The translations under genes and the position numbers were made by a program. From contig NZ_QEII01000304.1 of the NCBI RefSeq assembly GCF_003347515.1, positions 1 to 64,000 on the forward strand: a DNA stretch of 64,000 bases. The letters run 5' to 3'. The notes beneath the pieces are model-generated. The model did no database searches. It had not been told where the DNA came from and saw only the letters and a program-made list of their open reading frames with translations. This DNA comes from Rhodoferax ferrireducens (GTDB lineage: Bacteria; Pseudomonadota; Gammaproteobacteria; Burkholderiales; Burkholderiaceae_C). Of this stretch, positions 52,689-60,171 are shown in pieces (the stretch's first letter is position 1; the number at the start of each line of letters is the position of its first letter).

Positions 52689-53399
52689 ATGCAAAGCTCT
52701 ATCTCTACGCCACAACCCGCCCTGCGGGGTATCTCGTCCATGGCCACCCGCCAGTTGCTGGCCGATCTGGTGGCGGCGTATGCACAGCGCTCGGATTGCG
52801 CGATAACTATCGAGTCGGTGGGCGGCGTGGATGCGGCCAAACGGGTACAAGCCGGTGAGCCGTTTGATGTGGTGGTGGTGGCCTCCGAGGCGATCGACAA
52901 GCTGATTGCGTCGGGTCACATCGACGCGCGCAGCAAGGTCGATTTGGTCCACTCCGGCGTCGCGGTGGCGGTGCGCGCCGGCGCGAAGCTGCCCGATATC
53001 GGTTCAGAAGACGCCGTACGCCAAGCCGTGCTGGCGGCGCGCAGCATCAGTTATTCCACTGGGCCCAGCGGCGTGGCCCTGGTCAAGCTGTTCGAGCGCT
53101 GGGGCATTGCCGACACCCTCCGCGAGCGCATTGTCCAGGCGCCGCCCGGTGTACCGGTGGGCACGCTGGTTGCCCGGGGTGAGGTCGAATTGGGCTTTCA
53201 GCAACTCAGCGAATTGATCCACGTTCAAGGCATCACCGTGGTGGGGCCCTTGCCGCCAGAGATCCAAATCACGACTACCTTTTCTGCCGGCATCTGCACC
53301 GGCTCGACGCAAGTGTCTGCCGCACATGACTTGCTTGCATTCATGGCCTCGGTGCCAACGGCCGATGCCAAGCGGCGCCAGGGCATGCAGCCGGCCTGA
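52689..53399 (+). CDS. ModA-like substrate-binding-domain protein without signal peptide
   Basis: 236 aa from the ATG at 52689 (an ATG at 52662 would add nine residues; neither has a strong Shine-Dalgarno). Type II periplasmic-binding fold like molybdate-binding ModA: SSMATRQLLADLVAAY, FDVVVVASEAIDKL, ARSISYSTGPSGVALVKLFERWG, GEVELGFQQLSEL. There is no export signal and no transporter gene nearby, so it is probably cytoplasmic. First gene of the protocatechuate operon; role unknown. Confidence 0.8.
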   Translation: MQSSISTPQPALRGISSMATRQLLADLVAAYAQRSDCAITIESVGGVDAAKRVQAGEPFDVVVVASEAIDKLIASGHIDARSKVDLVHSGVAVAVRAGAKLPDIGSEDAVRQAVLAARSISYSTGPSGVALVKLFERWGIADTLRERIVQAPPGVPVGTLVARGEVELGFQQLSELIHVQGITVVGPLPPEIQITTTFSAGICTGSTQVSAAHDLLAFMASVPTADAKRRQGMQPA

Positions 53400-53458
53400 G
53401 CGTGCCAGCGTGATTCTGCAGACACCCGTACAGATTTCAACAATACCAGGAGAACCCC

Positions 53459-54487
53459 ATGATCATCGATTGCCACGGCCACTACACCACGGCGCCCAAG
53501 GCGCTGGAAAACTGGCGCAACCAGCAAATTGCCGGCATCAAGGACGCGTCCGTCATGCCCAAAGTGGCGGACCTCAAGATCAGCGACGACGAGTTGATCG
53601 AGACCATCGAGCAGAACCAGCTGCGCCTGATGAAAGAGCGTGGCAGCGACCTCACCATCTTCTCGCCCCGTGCCAGTTTCATGGCGCATCACATCGGCGA
53701 CTTCAATGTGTCCAGCACCTGGGCCGCCATCTGCAACGAGCTGTGCTACCGCGTGAGTCAGCTCTTTCCCGACAACTTTGTGCCCGCCGCCATGCTGCCG
53801 CAAAGCCCTGGCGTGGACCCGGCCACCTGCATCCCCGAGCTGGAAAAGTGCGTCAAGCAATATGGCAATGTCGGTATCAACCTGAACCCCGATCCCAGCG
53901 GCGGGCACTGGACCTCGCCCCCTTTGAGCGACAAATCGTGGTACCCGATTTACGAGAAGATGGTGGAGTACGACATCCCGGCCATGATCCACGTCAGCAC
54001 CAGCTGCAACGCCTGTTTTCACACCACCGGCGCCCACTATTTGAACGCCGACACCACCGCCTTCATGCAGTGCCTGACCAGTGATTTGTTCAAGGAATTC
54101 CCGACGCTGAAGTTCCTGATTCCCCACGGCGGCGGCGCCGTGCCTTACCACTGGGGCCGTTTCCGTGGCCTGGCGCAAGAGCTGAAAAAACCACTTTTGC
54201 AGGACCACTTGCTGAACAACATCTTCTTCGACACCTGCGTCTACCACCAGCCCGGCATCGACTTGCTCAACACCGTGATCCCCGTGAAAAACGTGTTGTT
54301 TGCCAGCGAGATGATCGGTGCGGTGCGCGGCATCGATCCGGAAACCGGCCATTACTACGATGACACCAAGCGCTATATTGAAGCGTCCAAAATTCTGAGC
54401 GACGCCGACCGCTTCCAGATCTATGAAGGCAATGCGCGACGCGTGTTCCCGCGTCTGGATGCTGTCCTCAAGGCCAAAAACCAGTAA
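53459..54487 (+). CDS. ligJ: 4-oxalomesaconate hydratase
   Basis: Protein of 342 aa, amidohydrolase superfamily, matching LigJ/PmdE in length. Metal-ligand motif DCHGHYTT at the N terminus, SPRASFMAHHIGD, and LKFLIPHGGGAVPYHWGR. Adds water to 4-oxalomesaconate to give 4-carboxy-4-hydroxy-2-oxoadipate. Followed by ligK after 25 bp; an AAGGAGA Shine-Dalgarno sits before ligK. Confidence 0.92.
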   Translation: MIIDCHGHYTTAPKALENWRNQQIAGIKDASVMPKVADLKISDDELIETIEQNQLRLMKERGSDLTIFSPRASFMAHHIGDFNVSSTWAAICNELCYRVSQLFPDNFVPAAMLPQSPGVDPATCIPELEKCVKQYGNVGINLNPDPSGGHWTSPPLSDKSWYPIYEKMVEYDIPAMIHVSTSCNACFHTTGAHYLNADTTAFMQCLTSDLFKEFPTLKFLIPHGGGAVPYHWGRFRGLAQELKKPLLQDHLLNNIFFDTCVYHQPGIDLLNTVIPVKNVLFASEMIGAVRGIDPETGHYYDDTKRYIEASKILSDADRFQIYEGNARRVFPRLDAVLKAKNQ

Positions 54488-54512
54488 ACCCGATTAATTC
54501 AAGGAGACCCTC

Positions 54513-55208
54513 ATGACTCAAGCCATGAATCAACTCGGTATCGTCAAGCGCAACATCGTGCGTGCCGACCAAGCTGCGGTTGCGCGCCTGTCCAAACTCG
54601 GCGTGGCCACCATCCACGAAGCGATGGGCCGCGTGGGCCTGATGAAGCCCTACATGCGCCCCATCTACAACGGCGCCAAAATCTGCGGCACGGCCGTGAC
54701 CGTGTTGCTGCAGCCCGGCGACAACTGGATGATGCACGTTGCTGCCGAGCAGTTGCAGCCCGGCGACGTGGCCGTAGCGGCTTGCACCACGGACAACGAA
54801 GACGGTTTCTTCGGCGACCTGCTCGCCACCTCCTTTCAGGCGCGTGGCGCCGTGGGCCTCATCATCGACGGCGGCGTGCGCGACGTGGCTGATCTGGAGA
54901 AGATGGGCTTTCCCGTGTACAGCAAGGCCATCAACTCCAAGGGTACGATCAAGGCAACACTGGGCTCGGTCAATATCCAGATCGTGTGCGCGGGCGCAAT
55001 CGTCAACCCCGGCGACGTGGTGATTGCCGATGTGGACGGCGTGGTCGTGGTGCCTGCCGCCATTGCCGAACAGGTGGCCGATGCCGCCGAAAAGCGCGAG
55101 AGCTTTGAAGGCGAAAAACGCGCCAAGCTGGCCGCTGGCGTGCTGGGTCTGGACATGTACAAGATGCGCGAACCGCTGGAAAAAGCCGGTCTGCGCTATA
55201 TTGACTGA
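54513..55208 (+). CDS. ligK: 4-carboxy-4-hydroxy-2-oxoadipate aldolase
   Basis: Protein of 231 aa, class II pyruvate aldolase of the RraA-like fold (LigK/PmdF). Motifs GVATIHEAMGRVGLM, TAVTVLLQPGDNWMMH, DGGVRDVADLEKMGFPVYSKA and GDVVIADVDGVVVVP. Cleaves the C6 acid to pyruvate and oxaloacetate and can decarboxylate oxaloacetate. A dispersed repeat separates it from ligI. Confidence 0.93.
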   Translation: MTQAMNQLGIVKRNIVRADQAAVARLSKLGVATIHEAMGRVGLMKPYMRPIYNGAKICGTAVTVLLQPGDNWMMHVAAEQLQPGDVAVAACTTDNEDGFFGDLLATSFQARGAVGLIIDGGVRDVADLEKMGFPVYSKAINSKGTIKATLGSVNIQIVCAGAIVNPGDVVIADVDGVVVVPAAIAEQVADAAEKRESFEGEKRAKLAAGVLGLDMYKMREPLEKAGLRYID

Positions 55209-55212
55209 TATT

Positions 55213-55277
55213 TATATCAAATCGACCTCTAGCCCTTATAGATAGTGCGCAAGAAGCTATTTAATTACTAGCAAAAT
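55213..55277 (-). repeat. dispersed palindromic element between ligK and ligI
   Basis: On the minus strand: TTAAATAGCTTCTTGCGC, AT-rich middle, AAGGGCTAGAGG, TTTGATATA. Almost fills the 81-bp gap inside the operon, leaving only the AAAGGAA Shine-Dalgarno of ligI. Could affect mRNA stability between the two halves of the operon. Confidence 0.8.
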
Positions 55278-55289
55278 TAAAGGAATCGC

Positions 55290-56228
55290 ATGGAATCCAC
55301 CCAAACCGAAGGCTTCACCAAAACCCCCGGCTGGCTCGACTGGTACGCCGGCCCGAGCAAACCGCGCTTCAAGCTGCCTGCAGGTGCAGTCGATGCGCAC
55401 TGCCACGTGTTCGGCCCCGGCGCGCTATTTCCCTACGCGCCCGAGCGCAAGTACACGCCGTGCGATGCCTCCAAAGAGCAGCTGTTCGCCCTGCGCGACC
55501 ACCTGGGCTTTGACAAGAACGTCATCGTGCAGGCCACATGCCATGGTTCTGACAACCGCGCCCTGGTCGATGCGCTGAAAGCGTCCAACAACAAGGCGCG
55601 CGGTGTCGCCACCGTCAAGCGCGATGTGACCGATGCCGAGCTGCAGGACATGCATGCCGCCGGTGTGCGCGGCACGCGCTTCAACTTCGTCAAACGCCTG
55701 GCCGACTTCACGCCGCGCGAGGTGTTGCTGGAGATCGCCAACCGCATCGCGCCTTTGGGCTGGCATGTGGTGGTCTATTTCGAAGCACAAGACCTGCCCG
55801 AGCTGTACGACTTCTTCACCGCCTTGCCCACCACGGTGGTGGTGGACCACATGGGTCGCCCCGACGTGAGCAAGCCGGTGGATGGCCCCGAGTTCGAACT
55901 GTTCGTGAAGATGATGCGCGAGCACACGAACATCTGGAGCAAGGTGAGCTGTCCCGAACGCCTCTCAATAAGCGGCCCGAAAGCCCTGAACGGCGAACCC
56001 AACCTGGAAAATGGCGCCTATGCCGATGTCGTGCCTTTTGCCAAACGCCTGGTGGAAACCTTCCCGGATCGCGTGTTGTGGGGCACCGACTGGCCGCATC
56101 CCAACCTGAAGGACCACATGCCTGACGACGGCCTTCTGGTGGACTTCATTCCGCACATCGCGACCACGCCCGAACTGCAGCAAAAACTGCTGGTCGACAA
56201 CCCGACCCGCCTGTACTGGGGAGCCTGA
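55290..56228 (+). CDS. ligI: 2-pyrone-4,6-dicarboxylate hydrolase
   Basis: Protein of 312 aa, amidohydrolase family, LigI/PmdD type. Conserved VDAHCHVFGP near residue 31-40, KGVATVKRDVT-like segment, VDHMGRPD, and C-terminal LWGTDWPHPNL. Opens the lactone 2-pyrone-4,6-dicarboxylate to 4-oxalomesaconate. Two bases separate it from ligA. Confidence 0.93.
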   Translation: MESTQTEGFTKTPGWLDWYAGPSKPRFKLPAGAVDAHCHVFGPGALFPYAPERKYTPCDASKEQLFALRDHLGFDKNVIVQATCHGSDNRALVDALKASNNKARGVATVKRDVTDAELQDMHAAGVRGTRFNFVKRLADFTPREVLLEIANRIAPLGWHVVVYFEAQDLPELYDFFTALPTTVVVDHMGRPDVSKPVDGPEFELFVKMMREHTNIWSKVSCPERLSISGPKALNGEPNLENGAYADVVPFAKRLVETFPDRVLWGTDWPHPNLKDHMPDDGLLVDFIPHIATTPELQQKLLVDNPTRLYWGA

Positions 56229-56230
56229 TC

Positions 56231-56686
56231 ATGTCACTCGACAAACCATACCTCGACGTGCCCGGCACCACCATTTTTGATGCCGAACAAAGCCGCAAGG
56301 GTTACCACCTGAACCAGTTCTGCATGTCACTCATGAAGGCGGCCAACCGCGAGCGCTTCAAGGCCAACGAGCGGGCCTACCTGGATGAATGGCCGATGAC
56401 GGAAGAGCAGACGCTGGCGGTGCTGGCGCGCGACCTCAACCGCTGTATTGCGGCGGGCGGCAACATCTACTTTTTGGCCAAAATTGGCGCCACCGATGGC
56501 AAGAGCTTCCAGCAAATGGCGGGCAGCATGACCGGCATGACCGAAGAGGAATACCGCAACATGATGATCGCCGGCGGCCGCTCGGTCGAGGGCAACCGGG
56601 TCGTCGGTGAAGACGGCGACGCCCAAGCGCACCGCCAACCCCAAGGCAGTGCCAAAGGTGCATCTCAACAGAAAGCGAGCGCCTGA
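56231..56686 (+). CDS. ligA: protocatechuate 4,5-dioxygenase alpha subunit
   Basis: Protein of 151 aa. LigA fold with VPGTTIFDAEQSRKGYHLNQFCMSLMKAANRERF and GGNIYFLAKIGATDGKSFQQMAGSMTGM. The last ~30 residues are a polar, low-complexity tail not needed in shorter homologues. Forms the heterotetramer with LigB, whose gene starts 2 bp downstream. Homologous to the second copy at 50323. Confidence 0.93.
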   Translation: MSLDKPYLDVPGTTIFDAEQSRKGYHLNQFCMSLMKAANRERFKANERAYLDEWPMTEEQTLAVLARDLNRCIAAGGNIYFLAKIGATDGKSFQQMAGSMTGMTEEEYRNMMIAGGRSVEGNRVVGEDGDAQAHRQPQGSAKGASQQKASA

Positions 56687-56688
56687 CC

Positions 56689-57570
56689 ATGGCCAAAATT
56701 ACCGCCAGCGTTTACACCTCTCATGTGCCCGCCATCGGCGCGGCCATCGACCTGGGCAAGACCACCGAGGCTTACTGGCAGCCTTTGTTCAAGGGCTACG
56801 AGTTTTCCAAGCAGTGGATGAAGGACAGCAAGCCCGATGTCATCATCCTCGTCTTCAATGACCACGCCACCGCTTTCAGCCTGGACATGATTCCCACCTT
56901 TGCCATCGGCACGGCGGAGTCCTACCAGCCGGCGGATGAAGGCTGGGGCCCGCGCCCTGTACCTGTCGTGCAAGGTCATCCCGAACTGGCCGCGCACATT
57001 GCGCAGTCGGTCATTCAGCAGGACTTTGACCTGACCATCGTCAACAAGATGGACGTGGACCACGGCCTGACCGTGCCGCTGAGTTTGATGTGCGGTCAGC
57101 CTGACGCCTGGCCTTGCCCGGTGATTCCGTTTGCCGTCAACGTGGTGCAATACCCCGTGCCCAGTGGCCAGCGCTGCTTTAACCTGGGCAAGGCTATCCG
57201 CCGCGCGGTGGACAGTTTTGACAAAGACCTGAACGTGCAGATCTGGGGCACGGGCGGCATGAGCCACCAGCTGCAGGGTCCGCGCGCGGGGCTCATCAAC
57301 AAGGAGTTTGACAACGCTTTTCTCGACAAACTGATTGCCGACCCCGCTGCCGCCGCCGCGATTCCCCATATCGACTACGTGCGCGAAGCCGGGTCTGAAG
57401 GGATTGAACTCGTGATGTGGCTGATCGCCCGTGGCGCGATGGATGATGTGCCAGGGGATGCTACTGAAAATATAGCTGCCAGCGCACACCCAGTCAGCGT
57501 AAAACACCGTTTTTATCATGTCCCTGCGAGCAACACGGCCGTGGGTCACCTGATTCTGGAGAATACTTAA
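56689..57570 (+). CDS. ligB: protocatechuate 4,5-dioxygenase beta subunit
   Basis: Protein of 293 aa. Fe(II) ligands H12 (YTSHVPAIGA) and H59 (FNDHATAF), glutamate in GSEGIELVMW, catalytic histidine in GTGGMSHQLQGPRAG. Ring-cleaves protocatechuate to 4-carboxy-2-hydroxymuconate semialdehyde. Residues about 258-274, before the conserved HRFYHVPASNTAVGH tail, are an insertion encoded by the dispersed palindromic element; the paralogue at 49454 lacks it. The stop abuts ligC. Confidence 0.94.
   Translation: MAKITASVYTSHVPAIGAAIDLGKTTEAYWQPLFKGYEFSKQWMKDSKPDVIILVFNDHATAFSLDMIPTFAIGTAESYQPADEGWGPRPVPVVQGHPELAAHIAQSVIQQDFDLTIVNKMDVDHGLTVPLSLMCGQPDAWPCPVIPFAVNVVQYPVPSGQRCFNLGKAIRRAVDSFDKDLNVQIWGTGGMSHQLQGPRAGLINKEFDNAFLDKLIADPAAAAAIPHIDYVREAGSEGIELVMWLIARGAMDDVPGDATENIAASAHPVSVKHRFYHVPASNTAVGHLILENT
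57459..57510 (+). repeat. dispersed palindromic element inside ligB
   Basis: GCTACTGAAAATATAGCTGC, then CAGCGC, a short spacer and AGCGTAAAAC. The left half is well conserved; the GGGCTAGAG half is degenerate. Read in frame as ATENIAASAHPVSV. Confidence 0.65.
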
Positions 57571-58527
57571 ATGAGCAAAACCATCAAAGTCGCCCTCGCG
57601 GGCGCCGGTGCCTTCGGCATCAAACATCTCGACGGCATCAAGAACATTGACGGCGTTGAAGTGGTCTCGCTGATCAGCCGCGACCTGGACAAGACCAAAG
57701 AAGTGGCCGCCCAATACGGCATCGGCCACGTCACGACCGAGCTGAGCGAAAGTCTGGCCCTGAAAGAAGTGGACGCTGTCATTCTTTGCACGCCGACGCA
57801 AATGCACGCCGCGCAAAGCGTTGCCTGCTTGAAAGCCGGCAAGCATGTGCAGGTCGAAATTCCTTTGGCTGACACCCTGCATGGCGCGCTGGAAGTGGCG
57901 GCCATGCAGGAGCAGACCGGCCTGGTGGCGATGTGCGGCCACACCCGTCGTTTCAACCCCAGCCACCAGTATGTGCACAAGGAAATCACGGCCGGCCGAT
58001 TCAACATCCAGCAAATGGATGTGCAAACCTACTTCTTCCGCCGCACCAACATGAACGCGCTCGGTCAGGCCAGATCCTGGACTGACCACCTGCTGTGGCA
58101 CCACGCAGCCCACACAGTGGATTTGTTCGCCTACCAGTGCGGCAGCCCCATCGTCAAAGCCAATGCGGTACAAGGTCCGATTCATCCGGTGCTGGGCATT
58201 GCGATGGATATGTCCATCCAGCTCAAGGCCGCCAACGGCGCCATCTGCACGCTGTCCTTAAGCTTCAACAACGACGGCCCGCTCGGCACTTTCTTCCGCT
58301 ACATCGGCGACAGCGCCACCTACCTGGCCCGTTACGACGATCTGTTCAACGGCAAGGAAGAAAAGATCGACGTCAGCCAGGTCGATGTGTCCATGAACGG
58401 CATCGAGTTGCAAGACCGCGAATTCTTCGCCGCCATCCGCGAGGGCCGTGCGCCTAACAGCAGCGTGGCCCAGGTTCTGCCGTGTTACCAGGTGCTGCAC
58501 GATCTGGAGCAGCAGCTCAGTCAATGA
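57571..58527 (+). CDS. ligC: 4-carboxy-2-hydroxymuconate-6-semialdehyde dehydrogenase
   Basis: Protein of 318 aa of the GFO/IDH/MocA oxidoreductase family. N-terminal NAD(P) motif ALAGAGAFGIKHLDGI (residues 8-13 GAGAFG), CTPTQMH, KAGKHVQVEIPLAD (conserved EKP-like position here VEIP). Oxidises the ring-cleavage product hemiacetal to 2-pyrone-4,6-dicarboxylate. Starts on the base after the ligB stop. Confidence 0.93.
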   Translation: MSKTIKVALAGAGAFGIKHLDGIKNIDGVEVVSLISRDLDKTKEVAAQYGIGHVTTELSESLALKEVDAVILCTPTQMHAAQSVACLKAGKHVQVEIPLADTLHGALEVAAMQEQTGLVAMCGHTRRFNPSHQYVHKEITAGRFNIQQMDVQTYFFRRTNMNALGQARSWTDHLLWHHAAHTVDLFAYQCGSPIVKANAVQGPIHPVLGIAMDMSIQLKAANGAICTLSLSFNNDGPLGTFFRYIGDSATYLARYDDLFNGKEEKIDVSQVDVSMNGIELQDREFFAAIREGRAPNSSVAQVLPCYQVLHDLEQQLSQ

Positions 58528-58540
58528 ACGTCACGGAACG

Positions 58541-59380
58541 ATGAAAAGAACCGTCTTCAACCGCAGCACCGAAGACGTGGGCAACATTGTCGAGTTCGGT
58601 CACGTCAACGTCCGCGTGCCGGACCAGCAGCGCGCCATCGTCTTCTACCTCATGGGGCTGGGTCTGACGCGCGACCCCTACTTGAGGACGGGTATCGACA
58701 ACGCCTGGATCAATGTCGGCAGCTGCCAGTTTCACTTGCCGGTCGGGCCAGCGCAGGTGCTGCGCGGCGTGGTGGGCTTGGTCATGCCCGACCTGGACGC
58801 CTTGATGGCGCGGCTGGCCAGTGTTCAGTCGCTATTGAAAAATACCCACTTCAGTTTTGTTCGCACTGACGCGTCGGTGGATGTCACCTGTCCCTGGGGC
58901 AACCGCATCCGCGTGCACGCACCGGACCCCGCTCGCTTTGGCCGGATGCGCCTGGGCATGCCCTATGTCGAGATTGACACCACCCCCGGCACGGCCCCGG
59001 GCATTGCCCGCTTTTACACCGAGGTTCTCGGTGCACCGGCCTATAGCGGCGTTGAGGCTGCCGGTGCTGTCTTCGCGCGCATTCCCATGGGTTTGAGCGA
59101 GAGCCTGGTGTTCCGCGAAACGGGACGCGCGCTGCCGCCATTCGACGGTCACCATGTCCAGATCACCGTCGCTGATTTCTCCGGTGTGCACCGGCGTCTG
59201 CTGGAGCGTGGCCTGATCACCGAGGAGAGCAACGAGAGCCAGTATCGCTTTCAGGACATCACCGACCTCGACACTGGCGCCGTGCTCGCCACCCTGGAGC
59301 ACGAGGTCCGCAGCATGCGCCATCCCCTGTATGGCCGGGCGCTGGTGAATCGACAGGCCGACGACCCCAGCGAGAGCTAG
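58541..59380 (+). CDS. VOC (glyoxalase/extradiol dioxygenase) family protein
   Basis: 279 aa from the ATG at 58541, 13 bp after ligC; an earlier in-frame start inside ligC is not favoured. Two vicinal-oxygen-chelate modules: the first from EFGHVNVRVPDQQRAIVFYLMGLGL, the second from YVEIDTTPGTAPGIARFYTEVLG. Histidine in the first module and HHVQITV in the second could be metal ligands. Probably last gene of the protocatechuate operon; substrate unknown. Confidence 0.82.
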   Translation: MKRTVFNRSTEDVGNIVEFGHVNVRVPDQQRAIVFYLMGLGLTRDPYLRTGIDNAWINVGSCQFHLPVGPAQVLRGVVGLVMPDLDALMARLASVQSLLKNTHFSFVRTDASVDVTCPWGNRIRVHAPDPARFGRMRLGMPYVEIDTTPGTAPGIARFYTEVLGAPAYSGVEAAGAVFARIPMGLSESLVFRETGRALPPFDGHHVQITVADFSGVHRRLLERGLITEESNESQYRFQDITDLDTGAVLATLEHEVRSMRHPLYGRALVNRQADDPSES

Positions 59381-59395
59381 GTCATTGGTTAATAT

Positions 59396-59449
59396 GCTAT
59401 AAAAAGAATAGCTATTTGCGCATGTATATCAAGGGCTGGAGCCACTTTT
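59396..59449 (+). repeat. dispersed palindromic element after the VOC gene
   Basis: GCTATAAAAAGAATAGC, TATTTGCGCATG, AAGGGCTGGAGCC and CTTTTC. One of the most complete copies. It lies between the VOC gene and the group II intron fragment. Confidence 0.8.
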
Positions 59450-59464
59450 CATGAATAATTCCGC

Positions 59465-60000
59465 GCAAATTCCGCCGACAGCCGGGTGACACCGATGAGC
59501 GAATGCCCCTTTCTGGGCTTCACGATCAAGGGCAAGAAGATACGCTGGACCGATAAGGCACTGGCTAACTTCAAGCACCGGGTCAAGGAACTCACGGGAA
59601 GAAGCTGGGGGTATCCATGGAATACCGATTGCATAAACTGGGGCAATATCTTCGGGGCTGGACGGCGTATTACGGCATCAGCCAGTACTATCGGCCGGTC
59701 CCGGAGCTGGACGAGTGGATCAGGCGGCGCGTGCGCATGTGCTACTGGAAACAGTGGCGCTGGTCGTGCACGAAGATCAAGAACTTGCTGGCTTTGGGCG
59801 TGAGCCTGAAGTCGGCAATCCAGCACGGTGTCAGTAGCAACAGCTACTGGCAGATGTCCAGAACTCCAGTCATAAACCAAGCAGTTTCCAACGCGTGGCT
59901 AAAGGAGCAGGGTTTGCTCAGTGTGAAGGACCTGTGGGGCAAGGCACAGGGTTACACGGCAAAGAAAGAAAAGGCTTCGTCGAGCGTGCCGACTTGTTGA
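59465..60000 (+). pseudogene. 3' fragment of a group II intron reverse transcriptase/maturase, frameshifted
   Basis: Two overlapping frames together reproduce the C-terminal ~170 residues of an LtrA-type protein: first frame FLGFTIKGKKIRWTDKALANF ... LTGRSWG, second frame (from 59617) MEYRLHKLGQYLRGWTAYYG ... VRMCYWKQWRWSCTKIKNLL ... WLKEQGLLSVKDLW. The frame changes in a run of five G near 59606-59611, where adding one G would restore SWGVSMEYR. Reverse transcriptase domains 0-5 are absent. Only the intron 3' end is left. Confidence 0.88.
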
Positions 60001-60068
60001 ACCGTCCATTGCGGACCCGCACGGTGGGTGGTGTGTGGGGCCACGGTTAGAAGCAGTTGCCTACCCGA
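60000..60068 (+). mobile_element. group II intron domain V/VI and 3' end
   Basis: After the maturase stop codon, ACCGTCC...TGCG-GACC-CGCA...GGTGGGTGGT fits a domain V hairpin with a GACC loop, and GGCCACGGTTAGAAGCAGTTGCC can fold as a domain VI-like stem. TACCCGAT at about 60061-60068 resembles the 3' boundary of such introns. Boundaries are approximate. Confidence 0.55.
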
Positions 60069-60171
60069 TTCGGCGTCATCGGGACGAAGAGTAAACTCGC
60101 TCGACCGCGGAGGAGGACTGTTGCCATATCGGTGGAAGCGCGGCACAGCCGCAGTCCCGACGGCCGCGCCT

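Noticed and set aside
58831..58855. Partial dispersed element in the VOC gene
   Set aside because: Only GCTATTGAAAAATA matches; too short to support.
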